In this document: positions 43,401-54,071 of the stretch, in pieces
How positions within the stretch are numbered: position 1 is the first letter of the stretch
How the letters are laid out: the number at the start of each line of letters is the position of its first letter
Source of the DNA: Trebouxia sp. TZW2008
Taxonomy: Eukaryota; Chlorophyta; Trebouxiophyceae; Trebouxiales; Trebouxiaceae
Direction of reading: 5' to 3'
Assembly: GCA_002118135.1 (NCBI GenBank)
Contig: BDIU01000277.1
Span: 214,261-278,260, forward strand
Length of the DNA: 64,000 nucleotides
Translations under genes and position numbers: made by a program
Notes under the pieces: model-generated
Database searches by the model: none
Told to the model about the DNA's origin: nothing
Seen by the model: the letters and a program-made list of their open reading frames with translations, nothing else

Positions 43401-46400
43401 TGTGGACAGCTTTTGCACTGTCAGATAGCCGCAGGCGATTGCTGACTACCACCTATCGGGTCACTAGCTGTTGCCACAACAAGACTGCTGTTTGTGACTC
43501 AGTCAGCCGCAATGACAAAGCAGCTGCCACTGCTTGTGTGGCAACTTTGTATGACATCATGCAGGTGCTGCAGCAATGACGCACCTGCTGTAGGAGATGA
43601 TGTAGATCTCATCCCAGAGTCTACGCTGCGGTCTGCTTCTCAGCACAGCAGCCAATGCTTCTACAGTATCTGACTGTGCACTTGCCCTTTGAGCATTGGC
43701 ATCTTCCTGGGCTTGCCTCTCCTTTTGGACCAACTGAACAGCCTGCAAGTAACACACAGGAGTCAAAGCTGGAGTATCTGCACTGACATGCTATTGTAAC
43801 GTTTCCTGTGGGTTGCAACTGGCATGAAGCAAATGCTGGCATATCTGGTTGCCAGCTTATCTCAAGGCGCACAGGTATGCATGAGCATATTGCTTTTGCA
43901 TGCAGGTGGCTAAAACTCTCAGGGCTGACTCAAGCTTTGAACTAAGCAGAAGAAGTCCAAGATCGCAGCTTGAGTTTGCCACAAACATGTCGTCAGGGCT
44001 CACAGCAGCATGATCAAAACTTTTATATGTGACCGTGACTCGCCTAGCTAAATCTGTATTATGCATGCCAAACTCATGACCTTCAGCAATGCTCATGGCG
44101 TGCATGCAAGTGCCTCTACAGCAGCCAACTACAACTTGCAATGCAGCTGCATCATGCGCGATTGGTTACCTGGAATATGGTGAAGCTAGAGGGCACCAGT
44201 TTGCCTGCCAGGTAGAAGCGCAACTTGGACTGCCCTGGTCTGCTGGTGTCAGTTGCTTGAGCATAGCTGCTGGTCGGCGCTGCTGGCGCCGCTGTGCTTG
44301 CTGCTGACGCTCTGCAGAGCATCATGACATGACTTGTCAACAATGCCAGTCGTGCATGCAGGCAGCTTGTCATGGGAACTTTTGAACTCAAAAACCTGGT
44401 CCAAGAGCCACAGAAACAGCGGAGGTCACACAACTTGGGCAAGCTGGGCACTCGTTTTAGCAGCAGCAGCAGCTACTGCAGAACATCATGCCAACCATCG
44501 CTGAAATTGACAGTGTTGCATGCTGACAGCCTGTCACAACAAATGTCGCATGCACTGTGAGTAGGGTCCCCTGACACGGGTGCAGATGAAAGTTTGCAGT
44601 GATCACCTGGATTGGGCAAGCTGAGCAGTTGCTGTAGCAGCACCTGCTGCAGCAGAGGCAGCAATAGCGCTTGCGACGGCAGAAGTAGTCACATTGCTCC
44701 CATGGACATACTGGGCTAGGCCCCACCTGCAGGGCAGGCAAGGTGGGCAGGTGTTGAGCGAGTTGGTCATTGACGAGGCATTTGACTTGCATAGGCATAA
44801 GTAAACACAATGGCCTTTGACAAGGCCCTTGCTTATGACTGTTTCATGCACACATGCCATGACCATGCTGATGCATGAGTACTTGGGAACTAAGCTATGC
44901 AAGAGCTTTGCCCACTGCATGCAAAATACAGCGCTGTAAGTGGTTCTGGTGTGACCTAGTCATGCTGACAAGCAGCCTTGAGCGTGGACAAGCAGTGATT
45001 GACCTAGTCGTGTGAGCGCTCTGCTGAAGTTTGAGCTCAGCAAGAGTGGTTTGCAGCCACACACAGCATGCTTGCATAGTTATAGCGATTTGGTACAAAC
45101 CTGGTTCACCCTTGAGCAATTGACCTCCATGTATGAATTTCAACAAAGGCTGTACCAACTGTTGGTCAGCATGCTTGAACAGTGTCACTGACTTCTGTCT
45201 TGCTATCATGTTCATGCCAACAGCACTCTTGCTGATACTGTGATGACTCTCAGACAGACCTGGTTGAGCTTGGCGCTGTATCCCTGCCAGAGGTGCCAGC
45301 AGCAGGCGCAGTTTCTGTGCTGACATGCACATCATGAACTGCAGGCTGCTGCATTGCTAGCTCCTCCTCGTCATCTTCAGGGTCTATCTCATCGTCAATG
45401 TCGTCATCATCTTGTTCCTCCATGTGATCAACACTGTCCATAGATGCACCCAAGGCTGCTTCCAAGGCCTCTGTTGCAGAGACTGGTGCAACAGCAGCCT
45501 CTTCCTGTGAGCATGCCAGCGCAACAATTCAGTCTTGAGGAACAGACAACTTTGTATCAGGACCTCACCTCCCTCCATGATCAACATGAGTGGTTTAGGA
45601 CAGCGCAGGATTGATCTGATTGGAGACAATTGGAAGTTCCAGTACATATAGCTGGGCCTGCTGAGCCTGTCTAGCGCACGTGTAGATTGAATGATGGAGT
45701 GAATGAGGAATGGCACTTTTCAATGTCTTGACCAGCTGACAAACGTCTGCACAACTTTGAGAAGGTAAAGGCAATCAAAGGCGAAGCTAAACGTCTTGTC
45801 CAGAGCCTCAAGCAATAGAATCATATGCAGCAGCTGAAGCCAAGGTGCATGGTAGTACATGGGCCTACTGCTGAAACCTAAATGTATGCACTGGGATTGT
45901 GCTGCTGGTGTAGCTGTTTCAGAAGTGGACTACAAAGTCTGTCTCTGATGTGCAATGCAGGATGGACATTTCTGCTGTGCTGCTTGTATCAAGCACTTGA
46001 CCATAGCTTTAAGTAATAGGCATTCTGCACAGCATGCTGCTGACGCAGGGACCTGGAGTTGAAGGACATCCGCAAAACAAGTACATGACCTGGAGATAGA
46101 CATGTGCCACAGCTCGCACAGAAGGTGAGGGGCTTGCTGTTGTACCATGTCATAGTCGGGACTGGAGCCTTCTGCCATATCTTGGTCCATCACAGCCTCT
46201 TCATCTTCTTCCATGACGCTGCCAGGAGCAGTGTCTGCCAGCTCAGCAGCCGCTCGCGCGGCTGCTGCACGAGTCATCCGCTGATTGGCAGTGGTTTTGC
46301 CTTTGGGGATGGTCTGTGACTTACTCTTAGCAGGAGGGTTGCGGCTGCTTGCCCTGGTTGTAGGCTTTGCAGTTGCTGTGCTGGCAGCATTGCTGCTGCC

Positions 46401-49400
46401 GCCACCTCCATGTGCATCTGAGGCAGCTGCTGCAGCAGGGGCAGCCTCTGCTGGTTGAGCAGCAACATTTGTGGCTGCTGAAGCACTGCCTGCTCTGGGT
46501 GCTGCTGGTTGTGACTGCATTACACATCAGGACTGACAAGGTGTAGCAGTTGTCAGCACTTGGACATTCATACCAGGTACCATTGGTATACCAGGCTGTT
46601 AGTGGCTGGAAGTGGTACCCTTGCTCAAGCAGAACGTTCCAGTCTTACGGCAATGGACTGAGTAAGGCGAATCATCAAGAGAGACCAGACCTACCGTATT
46701 GGCAGCCGGCGCAGCTGAAGGTGGCGGCGACGGGGAGCTTCGGTACACCTTGCTCCAAAGGAAGTCCTCCACCGCGGTCATGCTTGCTAATGGCTCTATG
46801 AGCACAACGTTGGTGGCATAGTCCTTGAGCTGCTTCTCGTGGTCTGCTCTGGCGAGACGCAACTTGAACGGCTGCGTGAGGGCGGCAAGACCGGAGCTGA
46901 GGCTGCTGCCTTCGCCGGCGTTGAAGCTGCGGTAGCCTCGCGCAGCACCGTACGAATGGCCTGAGGGAAACCGAAAGCCGCTTGACCGGGGAGGTGCTGC
47001 AGGCTCTGAAACGGCAAAGGTCTCGACTGATGCAAGCACACTTTGAAGCTTGGTGACCTGCAACGTTGACAACATTATCTGAAACAGCCATCAAAATGCG
47101 CCAAATTGACAGGCAAGACAGCAGGCAGTCATGACATGGCATGCAGTGAACTGCAACGGGGCCTGAGGCTGCATCAGGTCATGCTGTGACTGGCAAACAG
47201 GCAGGCAATAATAGTGCCTGGCAACAGCATGACAGCAAACAAGAAACGTACCAGAGACTGCATAGGTGCTGCTCCACCCTTGCCCTGTGCAATAGCTGCT
47301 TCCCAGAAGGCATGAAGCCGCTGCAGCAGCTTCTGGCTGTCCACATGCACCTTTGCCTTGCCTTTCATTAGGTCAGCGCCAGCCAAAAAGTCTCTAAGCT
47401 GATGCACAGCGCCACTGGTTAGAAACTCAAAGGTGCTGATGTTGGCTGACTCTTGATCTTGCAGCAGGCTGAGTAGCTGTTGCACTTTGCCTGAAATTGA
47501 CAGGTCCTCACAGATGCTGCTCAGCTGCCGCATGCCGTCTGTCTGAGCGCCTGAAGAACTGCTTGCACTGTTGAAGTACTGTTTCAAGAAGGACTGCGCT
47601 CGCTGAGCTGTTGCTGCCTGAAGGCTTGGTGTGGCACTGGGCTTATGGACTGGAGAGGCAGCTTCTTTCTCTGGGGTGGGTGCATCACTAGCTGCCTTTG
47701 ACTCTTTGTTTGCCTTAGTCTCCTCTTTGTCTTTGTTCTGCAACCCATGTACAAAGGTACTGACACAGGACAATCATGCAGCCCGTATGTGTTGGCTAAT
47801 GTTTGTAGAGGCAAGTTGTATGACCATATATGCCTAGCGAGGAGCAGCTTGCAGTGGAGTCATCAAAGTTGGCATGGAGCTGCTACAATGCCATGAGCCC
47901 ACAAGCTGGCCGTCAGCAAATCAAGCGGCACAACTGGCGCGTTGCTCGTCTTGATGAGCAAACTGGTGCAACAGAGTCAGCCGAAGTTCTGTAGGCACTA
48001 AGGAGTTCAACTACAGCACCATCTGAGAAGGTCAATTAGTAGAGCAGCTGCAAAGGTTAGCTAAGATAGCAGCTGACCTTGAGACGCTGGCTAGCCCTCT
48101 TGGAAGCCTTGGTCTTGGCCTTGTCCTCAACAGTAGTCTGAGGCAATGTGGCTGCAGTGGCTGCCAGCTGCTCAACAGCATGCATCACTCCCTCTTTCAG
48201 GAAGTACTTGCTGAAGATGTCTGGTAGCTTGCGCATCAGGATCTCTGCCAGCTGCAGCGCCTTGGCGACAATGCTGCTGTCCTTTTGTGTCAGCAGGCCA
48301 GCAATGAAGCTGGAGATGGGCAAGTCACCAAGGGCATCGCCCAGTGCCTTTGGCTCACTGAAGTGAAGAATCTTGGTGACAGTGGCTAGGCATTGCGTGC
48401 GCACCTACATGGTGGACAACCACAAGCTCAGTTACAGCCAACAGCCTATCATGCTGATGCAGCCAGATGCAGCATGCCTAACTATTGGAGTCAGAACACA
48501 GGGTCAAATTAACTCGTCAGAAATGAGGAAATCTGGGTTTTTATGCAGCCTGTAAAGGGGCATTCCTGATACCTGTTGAGAAAAGCAACATGTTGCTGCC
48601 CCTGCACATGACAGTGCAGTGTATGGCACAGTAGAGTGCAGTGTTTGGCTGTAGTAGTAGAGCAGTCAGGCTGCACCTTGTCAAGCACTGTGCTGCCATA
48701 GACTTGCAGCAACAGCGGCAGCAGGTCTGATGTGAACTTCTGCAAGGTCTCAGGATGCTGTTGTAAGAAGCGCGTGCGCAAACACTCTTCCCTCTCAGCT
48801 GTGTCTCCTGATACAGCTGCTCCTTTGCAATCTGCATATTCTATCGGCTTGTTTGCACAGATGTCTGGGTGGTTGCTACAGAAGAGTGAACTGAGCACGA
48901 GTTTAAAACTGCAGTATGTGGACATGTTGATGCAGCAAGCACTCAGCGCTGCATTGGCATACCATGCAGGTCCAGATGATGGCATCACTAGAACACAATA
49001 TGAGCATGCGCATATGTGTAGAAAGCTAGTCTGTGAGCAATGCATGCCCATGTTATTAAGTCACTTGTCACTTCAGTCATTGCTTGTGAGGCAACAGTAT
49101 CTTGAAGCGTTGTCACATGTCACATGAACAGCGACGCCCTGTGTTCATGAACACCGGCGCCCTTGACTCAACACAAATGGAAGAGCCTGCTGATGACATG
49201 TCATGAACAATCCTCTAGCTATTGTCATCTCTGATATGCCTTGAGAGAAACATCTCTGGTATGCCTCATGAGAACAAGTGGAGAACTTCCTATACTCTTT
49301 CATCTCGTTGTAAAAAGGGATACATTTGTCTAGGGAGATCTGCAAGATGACTCACCAGATGGTATTTGGGGTGCAGGGGGGAGGCCAGCCAGCATGACAG

Positions 49401-52400
49401 TTGCAGCATCTGGCAGGGGAGGTAGCAGCTCACAGGCTAGGGTCACAACCTCATGCAACTGATCTGAGGAGCGCAGCACTGAGGCTGCACTGGTTGTTGC
49501 GGTATTGAACAGGGTTGAGCTGCAAGGTCACAGACAGGGTCAGCATGAGGACATGGCTCATTTGATCTTGCACCCAGTGTACACAATCATCTGGCACACA
49601 GAGAAATGCTTTGCCAACATCAGGAGGCATAACAAGGCTGAAGCCTAGCTGATCGCACTGCACCATGTGGCTGAGTCCTATTTGGCAGTGCTAGCACCAC
49701 AGCAGAATAACTATGACGAAATGCGTGCAGAGGAGACAGAAGTGGCACAACACCAAGTTGACAGCTTGAGGCTGTGAAAAGCTGAAAGGCAGGCTAAAGG
49801 TGTGAACAGATAAACAGCAACAGGGCATGCAGTGGCGACTGTGTGCAATGCTTACCTGCGTAACAAGTTGTGCAGCGTCCCTGAGATATCTGACCGTAAC
49901 AGGTTCTCAGCCACTGTGTGCGAGCCAGTCACACAAGTTGACAGCAACTTAATCAGGCCATAGTACGTGGACAATGACAGCTGTGATGTCATGCTGCCTG
50001 TGTCTGACACTGAGATCTGCATGCAGCAAAACAAGCTTCCCTAGCATATCCCAAACAGCCAATGCAGATAACTGAAACGAGCACAAATGCTCACAGAGTT
50101 GCGATTTTCTGTGGTTTGACTTGCAAGAGCAGTAAAAGGTTGTGCATGCAGACAGCAGCGGACACATGCTACAAGTTTGCCATGACCATTGCACAGCAGA
50201 TGCTGCAGCAAGCAAGCCATGGCTGCCACTACAAGTCACAGCAAAGAAGGCAATCTTACCAGTTGTACAGCATTGCTGATCAGCCCGAATTCACACAGCA
50301 TATTCAGGTTGTCTGGCCGGTGAGCAAAAGCTTCAGCTATGCGGGACAATGCCAGGCACGCATTGTCTACTACTTTGGCGTCCTACACAACAAAAGCACA
50401 AACACGTCACAGTCTCAGACAAGAGGTGCAGCACTTGATTGGCATAGCCTTCATCAGAGCCGCATGCGATTTACACTGGATCAATAAACACAACAAAGAA
50501 GCAAGTACAGACAATGCATCCACGCACAGTTGCATCTCAGAACACTATATGTTTATGTGGGATGTCTGTAATGACCTGACTTGCTTGATGAAACAGATTG
50601 AAGCCATTACCTGATACTGCAACAGGTTTGTGAGAATGGGAATTGCACTGGCAACTGCCTCAGTGTTTTCTGAAGTGACAGATCGGCACATGTTAGCAGC
50701 TGTGGCCACTGCTACTCGCTGCACTCCCGTTTGGAAGAAGTCTAGATAGCTCAGAGAAGCCAGCAAACCCCCATGTCTCAGACAAGCAGCTGGATGTTCA
50801 TGAGAGATCTTCTCTAAAGCCTGCACATGCCATCAATAGGCCGTCAGGCTCAGCTAAGATCAGACGTACACAATATATTGTAGTATGCATTGGATCGTCA
50901 GACTTGCTTTCAGAACCCTTTGGCCCAGATGTGCTTGTTCTTGACACTGTCTGTGTGGCCTGCTGCTGGGTCTCTAAGACGGGAAAACAATGTAATGTAA
51001 CGTGATGTATGGGAGCAGACTGGATGGCAAATTTGACATGCATGCACAGACTATGGTCTGACAAGATTGCAGGAAAGATGATCTGGGTGTGTGCAGTCAG
51101 TCAACAGATTTTGATCATCTTGCAATTGAGGCAGACAAAGCTATATTTAGAATTGTGTTGGCACAATGTACCGGGGCACGTGACCTCAACACTGCACAGG
51201 CGATCTTGCTATCAGCAACGGCCAGCGTTCATGACATGCTTCCAGCATTGATGCAGTATCAGCAGCAGCTGCTTGCCTGAAGTGACTGTTCCGCCAGGTC
51301 TATGTACTCAATGGTCATCAGCCTAGCACACAGAGCTGGCACAGCTCCATTCCTGACTATTGACGAGCAGATGCTGGGAAGGACATCAGCCAGTAATGTC
51401 AAGTTGCGTGCTGCCAGCAGCATCAGCTGAGAATTGTGCTCAGCATTGAGCAAGGAAATCTGCACAGTGACACCCAGCGTCAGCCGTGCTGCATGCTTGC
51501 AAGAGATTGTGCATGCTGCAGAAGAAGCCGATACTCCATAGCAGGCACAAGCGATTTGTCGCTATGTTGTAAGCATGCAGCTGTTGCCACCGTTTGGGTC
51601 CCAATGGTGCATTCAGGGACATCAAGCTGAATGTCATGAACAGTGGTCACAACAATCTGTCTCTTGCTGACAACATGGTCACAAGATGAAACGATGCAGC
51701 CAAGCTGGAATTCTTGCAATTCTGAGCTGCAGCAAGGACTGTTGCTCACCAACTGTGGCACCAGCTGCTCCAGAGGCAGCACTGTCAAGGCCTCCTCACT
51801 GGACATGGACATCAGCTCTGTGAGTTCATTCAGCGCTGCTTCCTGAACCATCTCGTCCTCCTCTTTGAGGGAGGCCATGATTCCCTGCATTCCATTGGGG
51901 GCTCAGGCTACAAGGTTTCACAGCAGTTGGACCAAAGCCAATGCTCACATGCCATCATAATGTCTTGCAGGTTTACACAGAACAAAGCTGCTCAGAGGCA
52001 GCAATGCCTTTCAGATGCAGTGGTGCAATTCTAGCGTGATTTTGAGTTGCTGGCAACAACAGTGGGATGGTGGTGACAGGCAGCAATTCTGGCACACAGG
52101 CCAGGTTGACTGCGCCGACCATGACATACAATGACAAGATGAAATGGCAAAAAGTACAGCAGACCCTTTTGGCAACTGCTTGCCTGTATGTCACACATCA
52201 ATGCTGCAGCACACTTACTGAAGATCACAGCATGGCGATGCACCAAATTCAAATCAGCCTACCTTGAGCTTGGAGCTAGACAGAGGCCCGGCCAAGGAAT
52301 CTCCAAATCTACCAAACAGGCCTCCCAATCTGCATGGATCAATCATGCAATGCATCAGCATATTCGGCAATATTGATTCGCGCCGTGTTCAGTTGACATG

Positions 52401-52947
52401 GCATATGCTGTGGGGAGACTGCATATTGGTAGCAAAACAGCTTACCCTGCTGCCTGAGCTGTCCCAAACAGCTCAGCTGCTCTCCTCTCCTGCAAGTAGA
52501 ACGCATTCAGCCATCTATAGCTTTGGATCGATATTGCCTGAGCTCGCGACATGCAACATTCGAGTTGACCTGCTCCAATGCTGCTCGCTCCTGAGCTTCC
52601 GCCATTTCCCTGCGAGCTCCCATCTCTCGCTCAAGCTCAGCTACAGTCCTGCTCCTCTGCGCCGCTCTCTCCGATTGCGGTGTCGACGCTTCTGCAGCTA
52701 GAGAAGCCGCTGGCTCCTGAACTGATTCCTGCTGAGGTTTTGGGATAGCCGGCTGAGGTGCTTGAACGAGACCTATGTCCTGGTCAGCGCCTGCTCCGGA
52801 TGCTGATGCGTCAGCTTTTGCTTTACTGACGAGATTTGCTTTGCCTTTCCCCTCAGCCTGTGCTCGGCGTACTCTCTTGCTACGGGGCTCAGGAGGAAGG
52901 GATTCAGACGCAGCAGCCTCTTTGCGCTTAGATCTCCTTGTTTCCAT
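37475..52947 (-). CDS. UPL3: HECT E3 ubiquitin ligase, UPL3/UPL4 class, complete
   Basis: Transfers ubiquitin through a HECT-domain thioester. Twenty-six exons, every junction in phase, 1915 residues (plant UPL3 is about 1890): 52947-52570, 52489-52446, 52329-52263, 51884-51750, 51459-51277, 50820-50611, 50382-50260, 50016-49856, 49519-49356, 48831-48677, 48404-48078, 47737-47252, 47057-46695, 46514-46146, 45504-45260, 44726-44607, 44311-44170, 43742-43585, 43092-42877, 42514-42370, 41832-41599, 40582-40360, 39904-39634, 38999-38688, 38311-38036 and 37715-37475. The N-terminus is basic ([10 protein letters not shown]). Armadillo-like repeats follow ([34 protein letters not shown]). The middle is Ala/Ser-rich and acidic (residues 930-1140). 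The HECT domain has [19 protein letters not shown] and the catalytic Cys at about 1882 ([11 protein letters not shown]). Intron 5 uses a GC donor (51276). Two MITEs lie in its introns. Confidence 0.96.
39448..39624. mobile_element. MITE copy B
   Basis: 177 bp flanked by TA on both sides (39446-39447 and 39625-39626). The left end is CAGTAACCTCTTTTTGTACA and the right end is the complement of CAGTGAATTCTTTTTGGAAC. It lies in a UPL3 intron whose donor is at 39633, so the element begins about 7 bp into the intron. Confidence 0.9.
40025..40095. repeat. Dispersed repeat pair, copy 1
   Basis: CTGCTGAGCCTGTCTAGCAC, followed by ACGTCTTGAATGAATGA. Copy 2 is at 45636-45712. Both copies lie in UPL3 introns. 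Confidence 0.8.
43192..43365. mobile_element. MITE copy C
   Basis: 174 bp flanked by TA on both sides. The left end is CAGTAACTTCTCTATGTAAG and the right end is the complement of CACTGACCTCTCTCTGTAAC. It is the best preserved of the four and lies in the UPL3 intron between exons 18 and 19. Confidence 0.93.
45636..45712. repeat. Dispersed repeat pair, copy 2
   Basis: CTGCTGAGCCTGTCTAGCGC, followed by ACGTGTAGATTGAATGATGG, matching 40025-40095. It lies in a UPL3 intron. Confidence 0.8.
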
Positions 52948-54071
52948 AAGGCAATCTATGCCATTTGTTCACCCTCACGCAGGGCTCATGGCGCTCATGC
53001 GATGGCTGTGTTCATGTATGCTGCTGGTAGGACCTTCGTGTCCCCATCAAACTGCCCTCTCAACTGCCCTTGCCGCTGCATTCGTCCGGTGAAATTGCTC
53101 AATCTCCGACTTAGCAATTCCCATTTAGACCAAGCAACGACCAGCAGAGTGAACCGACACCAAGATGTCGAGCAATTTAACTGTGAACTGCATAGTCAGG
53201 CACCAGAGGCGTGTCTTGTTCTAGCAATTGTTCAACCTCGCATGTGTTGCCCATGCTGATGTCTGGTGACAAGACAATTGCAATCACCACTTTGCTGCAG
53301 TTTAGTTCGAATGAGCACCCACAGCTCACAGCAGCAGGCTTCTTAGGTCACAAAACAAACCAGGACGATCTGTATCCTTTGCTCATGCATCCATGCAGAG
53401 AAATGCTTGTCTGTGAAGAAAATAATCAAATAATCCAATCAGCTTGCTGCTCATGCTCTTTAGTGCTGGGGGAAATGAAACTTTTCAGCAGTATCCATAG
53501 AGTTTACAGGCATTGCTGCAGCTGCTGCACCCTATTTCGTATCTGTGCATCCATCTGCTGCATTTGCTGCATCATGCCATGCCCTTGATCTTGCGTATAT
53601 GCCCTGCACACCAGTTATCAGCTTGTGCTTGCATAAGGCTCTGCCCAAGCAGCACAATAACAATCAGCTGAGCGTGCTTTGACAACCTGATTTGAGCTCA
53701 GTTGCCTGATGTGATCTTCAGCAGGCGTGGGTGCTTGTGATGCACGCAGTCACTACCTTACCTGGATGACACTTCCGCTTTTGGAATGTATGACAATTTG
53801 CCTCAAAGCAGAAGTTGTGTCAGCGCCCCATTGGCATCATTATGTTTATCTGACAGCTCGGATGGGACTCAAGTTTCAGCAGCAATTGCAACACCCAACA
53901 CTGGCCAGGATCTGATCCTCCAAGATGCACACAGCTGCATCATTTGGACCAACAGTTTAATCGCAGCACGAATGCTTGAATTGCAATCTCAGCATTTCTC
54001 CAAAAATTGCTCGTCAGTGCAAGTTTGGAAGCCTGCCTCCAGATCACCAACATAACACTGACGTGATGAGC
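52948..54071. other. Intergenic region, UPL3 promoter side
   Basis: About 1.1 kb between the UPL3 start codon and the proposed stop of the SAM-domain gene, both on the minus strand. It should contain the UPL3 promoter. Open frames here (for example 53211-53588, +) are Cys/His-rich junk without recognisable domains. Additional 3' exons of the SAM gene could lie here if its GTAAGC at 54073 is used as a donor. Confidence 0.45.
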
